The position numbers and the translations under genes are program-made. A stretch of DNA of 19,886 nt from Solobacterium sp. GTDB lineage: Bacteria; Bacillota_I; Bacilli_A; Erysipelotrichales; Erysipelotrichaceae. Of the stretch, positions 7,224-15,392 are shown one piece after another. The notes beneath the pieces were generated by a model. That model had not been told where the DNA came from. It made no database searches and was given only the letters and a program-made list of their open reading frames with translations. The stretch spans positions 1 through 19,886 of the forward strand of contig JAEEYJ010000099.1 of the NCBI GenBank assembly GCA_016291725.1, in the 5' to 3' direction. Every line of letters starts with the position of its first letter. The first letter of the stretch is position 1.

Positions 7224-7930
7224 ATATCTATGAAATCAATGATCTGGGTGAAAAGCTCAGTACCAATCCTTATCCGGGACGCGGCATCGTCCTGGGCATG
7301 ACGCCGGACGGCAGGCATTCCGCAGCGGCCTACTTCATCATGGGGAGAAGCGTCAACAGCCGCAACCGGATCTTTGCAGAAGAGCCGGACGGCATCCGTA
7401 CGGAAGCGTTCGATGCGTCCAAGGTCTCCGATCCGAGCCTGATCATCTATCATCCGGTAAGAAGAACCGGCGGCAGGCTCATTGTGACCAACGGCAACCA
7501 GACGGATACCATCCGGGACTATATCGAAGAGGGAAAGGGCTTCAGCGATGCCCTGCGTACAAGGGAATTTGAACCGGATGGGCCCAACTGGACGCCGCGC
7601 ATCTCGGGCATGATCGAAAAGGATGGCAGCTACCAGCTCTCCATCCTGAAGTCCATCGATGCGGAAGGCAGTGCCTGTGCGCGCCAGACATTCGAGTATC
7701 CCGGTACACCGGGACTGGGGCATTTCATCCATACCTATGTGACCGACGGCAATCCGATCCCCAGCTTTACCGGAGAGCCGGAGCGTGTCGCTGTACCGGA
7801 TGACATGGATGCGTTCACGGAAATGATCTGGAACTGCCTCAATGAAGACAATAAGATCTCTCTGTATGTATGCTGGACGGATCTGACGGACGGTACATTC
7901 AAAGAGACGGTTCTGAACAAGAACAAATAA
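7220..7930 (+). CDS. purO: IMP cyclohydrolase, PurO-type (archaeal-like family)
   Basis: The 236-residue product belongs to the IMP cyclohydrolase family first described from archaea (PurO, Pfam PF07826). Supporting segments are NPYPGRGIVLGMTPDG (16-31), MGRSVNSRNR (41-50), TNGNQTDTI (90-98, compare SNGSHTDTI in archaeal PurO) and WTPRI (124-128). It would close the second ring, FAICAR to IMP, a step that in most bacteria is done by the N-terminal domain of PurH. Its neighbour is a formyltransferase lacking that domain, so the pair together replaces bifunctional PurH. The start ATG 7220 overlaps the purN stop as ATGA, and GAGGAG lies about 10 nt upstream. The C-terminal third is longer than in archaeal PurO. 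Confidence 0.88.
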   Translation: MNIYEINDLGEKLSTNPYPGRGIVLGMTPDGRHSAAAYFIMGRSVNSRNRIFAEEPDGIRTEAFDASKVSDPSLIIYHPVRRTGGRLIVTNGNQTDTIRDYIEEGKGFSDALRTREFEPDGPNWTPRISGMIEKDGSYQLSILKSIDAEGSACARQTFEYPGTPGLGHFIHTYVTDGNPIPSFTGEPERVAVPDDMDAFTEMIWNCLNEDNKISLYVCWTDLTDGTFKETVLNKNK

Positions 7931-7939
7931 GGAGGGTAT

Positions 7940-9118
7940 ATGAAGGAACTGGAACTGAAATACGGCTGCAACCCCAATCAGAAGCCGGCATCGATCTATA
8001 TGAAGGACGGGTCTGAACTGCCCCTGAAGATCCTCAGCGGCAGACCCGGCTATATCAATTTCATGGATGCACTGAATTCCTGGCAGCTGGTCAAGGAAAT
8101 GAAGGAAGCGACAGGACTGCCCAGTGCAGCGAGCTTCAAGCATGTATCGCCCGCCGGCGCAGCCGTAGGCTATGAACTGACGGAAACAGAGCGGAAGATC
8201 TACTTTGTCCGTGATTCCCTGAAGCCCTCTCCGATCGCCTGTGCCTACATCCGGGCAAGAGGTACGGACCGCCTGTCCTCCTACGGTGATTTCGCCGCGC
8301 TGAGCGATGTATGCGACGCTACCGTAGCGGAATACCTGCGGGCGGAAGTATCCGACGGCATCATTGCCCCAGGCTATACAGAGGATGCACTGGCCATTCT
8401 GAAGCAGAAGAAGAACGGCAATTACAACGTCATCCAGATCGATCCGGACTATGAACCGGATCCGCAGGAATGCCGGGACATCTTCGGCATTACCTTCGAA
8501 CAGGGCCACAATAATTTCAAGATCAACGAAGACCTGCTCACCAACATCGTCACAGCGAACAAGGACCTGCCCAAAGCAGCGAAGATCGACATGATTGTCT
8601 CCCTGATCACGCTGAAATATACGCAGTCCAACAGTGTTTGCTACGTGAAGAACGGGCAGGCCATCGGTGTCGGTGCCGGACAGCAGAGCCGGATCCACTG
8701 CACACGCCTGGCCGGCCAGAAGGCAGACAACTGGTGGATGCGGCAGAACCCCAAGGTCCTGGCGCTCCCGTTCCGCAAGGAAGTGAAGCGGGCGGAGAGG
8801 GACAACGCGATTGATGTCTATATCTCCGATGAATACGACGATGTACTGCGGGACGGCGAGTGGCAGAAGGTCTTTACCGAGCGCCCCGAAGTGCTGACAA
8901 GAGAAGAAAAGAAGGAATGGATCGCAAAGCAGAGCGGACTGACGGTAGGCTCCGATGCTTTCTTCCCGTTCGGCGACAACGTAGAGCGGGCGCGCAAGTC
9001 CGGCGTCAGCTACATTGCTGAACCGGGCGGATCCATCCGTGACGACAACGTGATCGAAACAGCGGACAAGTACAACATTGTCATGTGCTTCACCGGCATG
9101 CGTCTGTTCCATCACTGA
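7940..9118 (+). CDS. purH: AICAR formyltransferase, stand-alone (PurH C-terminal activity only)
   Basis: The 392-residue product corresponds to the AICAR transformylase half of PurH. It contains KYGCNPNQKPA (7-17), the catalytic Lys-His in SFKHVSPAGAA (K67, H68), KYTQSNSVCY (226-235), GVGAGQQSR, SDAFFPF (338-344) and an EPGGSIRDD segment near the end. The methylglyoxal-synthase-like IMP cyclohydrolase domain found in about 520-residue bifunctional PurH proteins is absent, and there is no room for it upstream, because the stop of the PurO gene is 9 nt before the start. GGAGGG at 7931-7936 is well placed for ATG 7940. The substrate donor is 10-formyltetrahydrofolate; the product FAICAR would pass to the adjacent cyclohydrolase. 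Confidence 0.94.
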   Translation: MKELELKYGCNPNQKPASIYMKDGSELPLKILSGRPGYINFMDALNSWQLVKEMKEATGLPSAASFKHVSPAGAAVGYELTETERKIYFVRDSLKPSPIACAYIRARGTDRLSSYGDFAALSDVCDATVAEYLRAEVSDGIIAPGYTEDALAILKQKKNGNYNVIQIDPDYEPDPQECRDIFGITFEQGHNNFKINEDLLTNIVTANKDLPKAAKIDMIVSLITLKYTQSNSVCYVKNGQAIGVGAGQQSRIHCTRLAGQKADNWWMRQNPKVLALPFRKEVKRAERDNAIDVYISDEYDDVLRDGEWQKVFTERPEVLTREEKKEWIAKQSGLTVGSDAFFPFGDNVERARKSGVSYIAEPGGSIRDDNVIETADKYNIVMCFTGMRLFHH

Positions 9119-9132
9119 GAAAGGGTACAGCT

Positions 9133-10401
9133 ATGAAACTGATGGTGATCGGCGGCGGCGGCCGCGAACATGAAATCATCCGGAAGCTGAAGGAGAATCC
9201 GGAAGTAGAGAAGATCTGGTGCCTGCCCGGCAACGGCGGCATTGCCCAGGATGCAGAGTGCGTAAAGATCGGGGCAGAGGACATTGAAGCACAGGTGGCT
9301 TTTGCCAGGGAACACAGTGTGGACTATGTGGTCGTCGCACCGGACAACCCGCTGGCACTGGGGGCGGTGGATGCTCTGGAAGCAGCCGGTTTCCCGTGCT
9401 TCGGTCCCAGAAAGAACGCAGCCATCATCGAAGCCTCCAAAGCGTTCTCCAAGGATCTGATGCGGAAGTATCACATTCCGACAGCGGAGTACGAGATCTT
9501 CACGGATCCGAAGAAAGCCTGTGACTACATCGATGCGCATGATGTACCGATCGTGATCAAAGCGGACGGCCTGGCGCTGGGCAAGGGTGTCATCATCGCC
9601 CAGTCCCATGAAGAAGCGAAGCAGGCGGTCCATGAGATGATGGAGGAAAGCAAGTTCGGTGATGCGGGCAGCACGATTGTAATCGAAGAGTATCTGGAAG
9701 GACCGGAGGTATCCGTACTGAGCTTTACGGACGGAAAGACCTTGATTCCGATGGTATCCTCCATGGACCACAAGCGTGCGCATGACAATGATGAAGGCCT
9801 GAATACCGGCGGTATGGGCGCCATTGCCCCGAACCCGTTCTATACGGAGGAAATCGCCGAGGAGAGCATGCGGACGATCTTTATGCCGACACTGGAAGCC
9901 ATGGCTGCAGAGGGACGTCCGTTCAAGGGATGCCTGTACTTCTCGCTGATGCTGACGAAGAACGGTCCGAAGGTCATCGAGTACAATTCACGGTTCGGTG
10001 ATCCGGAGACGCAGGCTGTTCTGCCGCTGCTGGAATCGGATCTGCTGACCATCATGAAAGCCACCACGGACGGAACGCTTGATCAAACGGAAGTAAAGTT
10101 CTCGGACAAAGCGTGCTGCTGTGTCGTCGTCGCTTCGGACGGCTATCCGCTGAGCTATGAGAAGGGCAACCCGATCACGATCAGTGAAGAGGCAGCACCG
10201 CATGTTACCGTTGCCGGTGCCCAGCTGAAGGATGGTGTCCTGGTGAATACCGGCGGACGTGTCCTTGGTGTGACGGCTGTTGCGGACACTCTGGCGGAAG
10301 CGGTGGCGCAGGCTTACCACTATGTAGAAGGCGTCAGCTTTGCGAATGCGTACTGCCGCCGTGATATCGGACAAAGAGCGCTGAAGTGCGGGGAGGAATA
10401 A
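9133..10401 (+). CDS. purD: PurD, phosphoribosylamine-glycine ligase (GAR synthetase)
   Basis: The 422-residue ATP-grasp enzyme joins glycine to phosphoribosylamine, the product of PurF. It opens with MKLMVIGGGGREHE, the usual nucleotide-fold start (GxGGREHA in most PurDs). The ATP-grasp core follows at about 100-320, with VIKADGLALGKGV, DHKRAHDNDEGLNTGGMGA and EYNSRFGDPETQ (from residue 283; most PurDs have EFNVRFGDPETQ). The C-terminal domain carries NTGGRVLGVTA. Length is the family norm. I chose ATG 9133 over an upstream extension because it gives the canonical N-terminus and follows AAGGG at 9121-9125. Phosphoribosylamine is very unstable, so co-expression with PurF makes sense. Confidence 0.96.
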   Translation: MKLMVIGGGGREHEIIRKLKENPEVEKIWCLPGNGGIAQDAECVKIGAEDIEAQVAFAREHSVDYVVVAPDNPLALGAVDALEAAGFPCFGPRKNAAIIEASKAFSKDLMRKYHIPTAEYEIFTDPKKACDYIDAHDVPIVIKADGLALGKGVIIAQSHEEAKQAVHEMMEESKFGDAGSTIVIEEYLEGPEVSVLSFTDGKTLIPMVSSMDHKRAHDNDEGLNTGGMGAIAPNPFYTEEIAEESMRTIFMPTLEAMAAEGRPFKGCLYFSLMLTKNGPKVIEYNSRFGDPETQAVLPLLESDLLTIMKATTDGTLDQTEVKFSDKACCCVVVASDGYPLSYEKGNPITISEEAAPHVTVAGAQLKDGVLVNTGGRVLGVTAVADTLAEAVAQAYHYVEGVSFANAYCRRDIGQRALKCGEE

Positions 10402-13400
10402 ATGGTATATCGGGTATATGTTGAGAAAAGACCGGGATTTGCGCCGGAAGCAGCCGGTGCACTGGCGGATTTCCGCTCCTTCCTGGGGCTGAAGGGACTG
10501 GAGAATGTCCGGATCCTGAACCGGTATGATGTAGAAGACATCGAACCGGAACTGTTCGAAACAGCCAAGCGTACGATCTTCTCCGAGCCGCAGCTGGACA
10601 TCGTTGCCGGTACGGCAGATACAGAAGGCGCATGTGCGGTATTCGGTGTAGAGTCCCTGCCCGGACAGTTTGACCAGAGAGCGGATTCTGCGGCGCAGTG
10701 CATCCAGCTGCTGAGCCAGAAGGAGCGTCCGCTGGTGGCGTTTGCCCGTATCTATGTTCTTTACGGCAATCTGAGCGAAGAAGAGATTGAAGCAGCGAAG
10801 CATCATGTCATCAACCCGGTGGAAACAAGGGAAGCTTCGCTGGAGCTTCCGGAAACCCTGAAGATGGAATATGCCCAGCCGGATCATGTTGAAACGCTGG
10901 AAGGCTTTACAGCGCTGGACGATGCAGGGCTGAAGGAACTGATCGGTACCATGGGCCTGGCAATGGATCTGGACGACCTGCGCTTCCTGCAGGCATATTT
11001 CCTCAATGATGAACAGCGTGATCCGACGGTGACGGAAGTCAGGGTCGTCGATACCTACTGGTCCGACCACTGCCGCCATACAACCTTCGGCACACAGATC
11101 GACAGTACTGAGATCGAAGACGATTCTGTCCGTGCAGCGTATGACCGCTATCAGACCCTCCGCAGGGAAGTGTACGGAGAGAATGCGGATACCCGTCCGC
11201 AGACCCTCATGGATCTCGCAACAATCGGTGCTAAAATACTGAAGAAGCGCGGTTTCCTGCCGGAGCTGGATGAATCCGAGGAGGTCAATGCCTGCTCGAT
11301 CCATGTACCGGCAGTTGTGGACGGCAAGGAAGAAGACTGGCTTCTGATGTTCAAGAACGAAACGCATAACCACCCGACGGAGATTGAGCCGTTCGGCGGT
11401 GCAGCCACCTGCATCGGCGGCTGTATCCGTGACCCGCTGTCCGGCAGAGTCTATGTCCATCAGGCAATGCGCTTCAGCGGCGGCGGAGATCCCAGGGCGA
11501 AGCTCAGCGACACGCTGGAAGGCAAACTGCCGCAGCGGAAAATCGCCCAGACCGCCGCAGCAGGATACTCCTCCTACGGCAACCAGATCGGTCTGGCAAC
11601 CGGCCATGTCGCAGAGGTCTACCATGAAGGCTATATTGCCAAGCGTCTGGAGTGCGGCGCTGTCATCGGTGCTGCAGCAGCGGAAAACGTTGTACGGATG
11701 CGTCCGGAACCGGGTGATGTAGTTGTACTGCTCGGCGGACGTACGGGACGGGACGGCATCGGCGGAGCTACAGGTTCCTCCAAGAGCCACAACCTGAAAT
11801 CCCTGGAGACCATGGCATCGGAAGTACAGAAGGGCAATGCGCCGGAAGAGCGCAAGATCCTCCGTCTTTTCCACAATGCAGAAGTCACCAGGCTGATCAA
11901 GCGCTGCAATGACTTCGGAGCGGGCGGTGTCAGCGTCGCCATCGGCGAACTGGCCGACGGTCTGCACATTGAACTGGATGCGGTGCGGAAGAAGTATGAA
12001 GGACTCGACGGCACGGAACTGGCCATTTCCGAATCCCAGGAAAGAATGGCGGTTGTGCTTGCGGCAGAGGATGAAGCGAAGTTCATCGAAGAAGCCCACA
12101 AGGAAAACCTGGAAGCTTACCGTGTCGCTGTCGTGACGGAATCTCCGCGTATGGTAATGGAATGGAAGGGCAGGACCATTGTCGATCTGTCCAGAGCCTT
12201 CCTGAACACCAACGGTGCATCCAAGCATACAACGGTGGAAGTGCCGAAGAGAGAGTGCAAGGATCTTCATGTGCTGCCGTTCTCCTCTCTGGAGGAGATG
12301 GCAGGCAGCCTGAAGTGTGCGGCCCGGAAGGGACTGGTGGAACGGTTTGACAATACCGTCGGTTCCATGGCGGTTCTGATGCCTTTCGGCGGCAGACTGC
12401 AGCGGACACCGGCACAGGTCATGGCGTCGCTGTTCCCGGTGCTTCCGGACCAGCAGACAGAGCAGGCGAGCGTGATGGCCTGGGGATTCGATCCGGATGA
12501 AATGAGCAAAGATCCGTACCGTGGCGCCTATGACAGTGTCGTTGTTTCAGCAGCGAAGCTGGCAGCATCCGGTGCAGACTACCGGAAGATCTACTTCAGC
12601 TTCCAGGAATTCTTTGAGAAGCTCAGGGATGAACCGAAGCGCTGGGGCAGGCCGTTCAGCGCGCTTCTCGGTGCACTGGATGCCCAGATGGAGCTGAATG
12701 CAGCTGCCATCGGCGGCAAGGATTCCATGTCCGGCAGTTTCCTGGACAAGGATGTACCGCCTACACTGATCTCGTTTGCCATTGCACCGGTACAGGCAAA
12801 GGAAGTCCTGACGCCGGAATTCAAGGAAGCCGGCCATCCGGTTGTCCTGTTTCGTGGCAAGCCTGCGGAAGTGTTTGCGGAAGTACGCAGATTGAGTGAA
12901 GAAGGGCATATCAAAGCAGCCTGGGCGGTCGAGAACGGTCTGGCAGAAGCTGTGATGAAGATGTCCTTCGGCAATGAAGTCGGCTTCCGTTCCTGTGCAG
13001 ACATGGAGTGGTACACGATGATGCCGGGCGCAATTGTAGCAGAGATGGACGAAGTCTGCGGCAGTGCGGTTCTGATCGGTCATACAACGGATGACGCAAA
13101 GGTCTGCATCGGCGGGGAATGCAAGCGCATTGAAGACCTGTGGCAGATCAATACCGCTGTGCTGGAAAGCATCTACCCGACAAAGCCGGCCAGCGAAAAC
13201 ACGCATGTACCGGAGACCTATGCCTATACAGCAGAGAAGAAGATGCATGTATCAAAGCGCTTTGCGACAGACAGACCGAAAGCGCTCATTCCGGTCTTCC
13301 CGGGTTCCAACTGTGAGTATGATACAGCAAGGGCGCTCATTGACGCCGGTGCGGATGCTGAGATCATCGTACTCAGGAACCTGACGGCGGAGGATGTTGC

Positions 13401-14073
13401 GGAGAGTGTTGAAGAATTCGCCGCCAAGCTGAAGACAGCCCAGATTGTTGTCGTGCCGGGCGGATTTGCCGGCGGTGATGAGCCGGAGGGCTCTGCAAAG
13501 CTGATTACAGCGTTCTTCCGCAATCCGAAGATCAAGGAAGAAGTCCATGCACTGCTCGACGAACGGGAAGGACTGATCCTGGGCATCTGCAACGGTGCGC
13601 AGGCACTGATCAAGCTCGGTCTGGTTCCGTACGGCCATATCGTGGACGTGGATGAAACCAGTCCGACCCTGACATTCAATGTCATCGGACGCCACCAGTC
13701 GAAGATCGTACGTACCCGTGTAGCGTCGACGCTCTCGCCGTGGATGGCAGAGCTGAAGGTCGGCGATATCCGCAGCCTGCCGATCTCCCACGGAGAGGGC
13801 AGATTCTATGCCAGCGATGCGATGATCCGCGAACTGGCACAGAACGGTCAGATTGCGACGCAGTACGTGGATCTGGATGGTCAGCCGACCATGGTTACGG
13901 AGTACAACCCGAACGGTTCCTATGAAGCCATTGAGGGCATTACTTCGCCGGACGGCAGAGTATTCGCCAAGATGTGCCATTCCGAGCGCATCGGCAAAGA
14001 TCTGTACCGGAACGTACCGGGAGACTATGAGATGGGTCTCTTCCGGAGTGCGGTAAAGTATTTCAGCAAATAA
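10402..14073 (+). CDS. purL: PurL, single-chain FGAM synthase with fused glutaminase domain
   Basis: The 1223-residue product is the large, one-polypeptide form of FGAM synthase, as in proteobacteria and many clostridia, rather than the separate PurS/PurQ/PurL subunits of Bacillus. In order: a PurS-like N-terminal domain (1-150), the SDHCRHTTF motif (from residue 221), FKNETHNHPTEIEPFGGA (from 317), two AIRS-like halves, and a C-terminal class I glutamine amidotransferase. Its triad is C1063 (GICNGAQ), H1193 and E1195 (MCHSER; usually HPER). Thus this glutaminase is intact, in contrast to PurF. The ATG directly follows the purD stop (TAAATG), with GGGGAGGAA upstream. It is the last gene of the operon and is followed 3 nt later by a terminator. 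Confidence 0.97.
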   Translation: MVYRVYVEKRPGFAPEAAGALADFRSFLGLKGLENVRILNRYDVEDIEPELFETAKRTIFSEPQLDIVAGTADTEGACAVFGVESLPGQFDQRADSAAQCIQLLSQKERPLVAFARIYVLYGNLSEEEIEAAKHHVINPVETREASLELPETLKMEYAQPDHVETLEGFTALDDAGLKELIGTMGLAMDLDDLRFLQAYFLNDEQRDPTVTEVRVVDTYWSDHCRHTTFGTQIDSTEIEDDSVRAAYDRYQTLRREVYGENADTRPQTLMDLATIGAKILKKRGFLPELDESEEVNACSIHVPAVVDGKEEDWLLMFKNETHNHPTEIEPFGGAATCIGGCIRDPLSGRVYVHQAMRFSGGGDPRAKLSDTLEGKLPQRKIAQTAAAGYSSYGNQIGLATGHVAEVYHEGYIAKRLECGAVIGAAAAENVVRMRPEPGDVVVLLGGRTGRDGIGGATGSSKSHNLKSLETMASEVQKGNAPEERKILRLFHNAEVTRLIKRCNDFGAGGVSVAIGELADGLHIELDAVRKKYEGLDGTELAISESQERMAVVLAAEDEAKFIEEAHKENLEAYRVAVVTESPRMVMEWKGRTIVDLSRAFLNTNGASKHTTVEVPKRECKDLHVLPFSSLEEMAGSLKCAARKGLVERFDNTVGSMAVLMPFGGRLQRTPAQVMASLFPVLPDQQTEQASVMAWGFDPDEMSKDPYRGAYDSVVVSAAKLAASGADYRKIYFSFQEFFEKLRDEPKRWGRPFSALLGALDAQMELNAAAIGGKDSMSGSFLDKDVPPTLISFAIAPVQAKEVLTPEFKEAGHPVVLFRGKPAEVFAEVRRLSEEGHIKAAWAVENGLAEAVMKMSFGNEVGFRSCADMEWYTMMPGAIVAEMDEVCGSAVLIGHTTDDAKVCIGGECKRIEDLWQINTAVLESIYPTKPASENTHVPETYAYTAEKKMHVSKRFATDRPKALIPVFPGSNCEYDTARALIDAGADAEIIVLRNLTAEDVAESVEEFAAKLKTAQIVVVPGGFAGGDEPEGSAKLITAFFRNPKIKEEVHALLDEREGLILGICNGAQALIKLGLVPYGHIVDVDETSPTLTFNVIGRHQSKIVRTRVASTLSPWMAELKVGDIRSLPISHGEGRFYASDAMIRELAQNGQIATQYVDLDGQPTMVTEYNPNGSYEAIEGITSPDGRVFAKMCHSERIGKDLYRNVPGDYEMGLFRSAVKYFSK

Positions 14074-14076
14074 TAA

Positions 14077-14105
14077 AATGCCCGGTTACACCGGGCATTC
14101 TTTTT
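14077..14105. terminator. Bidirectional terminator between purL and htrA
   Basis: AATGCCCGG and CCGGGCATT form a perfect 9-bp stem around the loop TTACA (14086-14090), followed by CTTTTT on the plus strand. On the minus strand the stem is followed by TTTTATTA. It ends the purine operon and, being between convergent genes, probably also the htrA transcript. Confidence 0.88.
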
Positions 14106-15258
14106 AGTTGTTGTAGTAGATCGGGGCGGTCAGGGTGACCCTGCAGGTTACTTCCTGTCCGTCTCTTTCGACAGTGATCAGGATGGTATCGCCGATTTTC
14201 TTCTTCTGGAGGATGAAGGAGAGATCCGCGTACTGGACAATCGGCTGGCCGTCGGCGGCAGTAATGCGGTCATCGGTCTTCAGACCGGCTTCTTCGGCTC
14301 CGCTGCCTTCAAAGACAGAATTGATGTACAGCCCGGCTTTGGTGCCGCGGTAATCATAGGGGACTGTAGTCAGTGATACACCGAGTGTAGCCCGGTCCGT
14401 CACATGTCCGCTCTCCATGAGCTGGGAAGCGATGTCCATAGCGTCATTGATGGGGATGGCGAAGCCCAGTCCTTCAATCAGCGCACCGCTGCTGGTCGCC
14501 CCGGAATCCTTGGCGTTGACGATGCCGATGACCTGTCCCTGTCCATTGAAGAGACCGCCGCCGGAATTGCCGGAGTTGATGGCCGCGTTGGTCTGGATCA
14601 GGTTCAGCGCCTGGTTATTGATGATCAACTGACGGTCCAAAGCGGAGATGATGCCGTTGGTCACCGTCCCGCCCAGGGTACCGAGCGGGTTGCCGATGAC
14701 AACAGCAGTATCACCGACATGGATCAGAGAGGAATCACCGATCTCTGCCGGCTTCAGACCGGACGCGTCCACCTTGATGACCGCGATGTCGCTCTTCTCG
14801 TCCGTTCCGATGAGGGAGGCTTCATATTCGGTGCCGTCTGTTGTCCGTACAGCGATGGACTCAGCATTCCTGATCACATGGTTGTTGGTGACGATATATC
14901 CGTCGGAAGTGATGATGACACCGCTCCCGGCACCTTCCGTAGTATAGGAACCGTAGAATCCGAAGCCTGTCTGCTTGACTGTAGTCCGTATTTCCACAAC
15001 ACTGTCCGCTGCTTTGTCCACGATCTGGCCGATGGAGAGCTCTTCTCCTTCGGCGTAGACGGTTGTCTGCACCGGGGTATACACGACCGTCGGCTCTGTA
15101 CTCTCCTGTACGGTCCCGTCCGTTTTCTGTGTATGAACGGCGATGCGCCCGCCGGTATATCCACCGCCCAGACCGAGCACAGCGCAGAGCAGGGCATTCA
15201 GGGCCGGATGCCAGCTTTTGCGGGTCTGTATTTCTTCATTCTTGATTTCTTCACTCAT
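14104..15258 (-). CDS. htrA: HtrA/DegP-family membrane-anchored serine protease with one PDZ domain
   Basis: The 384-residue product has a short cytoplasmic N-terminus, one membrane helix (about 18-42, ALNALLCAVLGLGGGYTGG) that anchors it outside the membrane, a trypsin-like protease domain, and a C-terminal PDZ domain (about 290-375, with EEAGLKTDDRITAADGQPI). The triad is visible: H127 in TNNHVI, D157 in KSDIAV and S232 in NSGNSGGGL. HtrA degrades or refolds misfolded secreted proteins. The frame is open 59 codons further upstream, but the ATG at 15258 is preferred: AAAGGAG lies 10 nt upstream, and the acidic N-terminus followed by a membrane helix is normal for Bacillota HtrA. It is divergent from the SseB-like gene, with two spaced TTTCAC repeats in its upstream region. 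Confidence 0.95.
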   Translation of the reverse strand: MSEEIKNEEIQTRKSWHPALNALLCAVLGLGGGYTGGRIAVHTQKTDGTVQESTEPTVVYTPVQTTVYAEGEELSIGQIVDKAADSVVEIRTTVKQTGFGFYGSYTTEGAGSGVIITSDGYIVTNNHVIRNAESIAVRTTDGTEYEASLIGTDEKSDIAVIKVDASGLKPAEIGDSSLIHVGDTAVVIGNPLGTLGGTVTNGIISALDRQLIINNQALNLIQTNAAINSGNSGGGLFNGQGQVIGIVNAKDSGATSSGALIEGLGFAIPINDAMDIASQLMESGHVTDRATLGVSLTTVPYDYRGTKAGLYINSVFEGSGAEEAGLKTDDRITAADGQPIVQYADLSFILQKKKIGDTILITVERDGQEVTCRVTLTAPIYYNN

Positions 15259-15315
15259 AGGAACAATACTCCTTTCCCATTGATTGATATTCTTGCACGG
15301 CTGTCTGAACTTTGT

Positions 15316-15332
15316 GTGAAATCTCGTGAAAA
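15316..15332 (-). promoter_or_regulatory. Direct repeat of TTTCAC with a 10-bp period upstream of htrA
   Basis: On the minus strand TTTTCAC (15326-15332) and TTTCAC (15316-15321) start one helical turn apart, about 60-75 bp before the htrA start codon. Such in-phase direct repeats are typical of response-regulator sites; htrA genes of Bacillus are controlled by the CssRS stress system. I could not place a convincing -35/-10 pair for htrA. Confidence 0.3.
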
Positions 15333-15367
15333 TCTTCATGGATATCATAAACCGGTTCATCCTGATA

Positions 15368-15373
15368 TATAAT
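15368..15373 (+). promoter_or_regulatory. Candidate -10 box for the SseB-like gene
   Basis: A consensus TATAAT lies 19 nt before the start codon. No good -35 box is found 16-18 bp upstream. The palindrome ACCGGT occurs on both sides (15351-15356 and 15376-15381), the second copy abutting the ribosome site. Confidence 0.3.
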
Positions 15374-15392
15374 ATACCGGTGGAGAAATAAT

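Noticed and set aside
7046..9115. A 689-codon open frame antisense to purN, purO and purH
   Set aside because: Same reasoning: it shadows three recognised enzymes and its translation resembles no family.
9988..12270. A 760-codon open frame antisense to purD and purL
   Set aside because: It lies wholly opposite well-supported purD and purL, has no recognisable domain, is rich in Cys/His/Arg as reverse frames of such genes are, and has no ribosome site of note. Codon bias in a GC-rich gene leaves reverse frames open.
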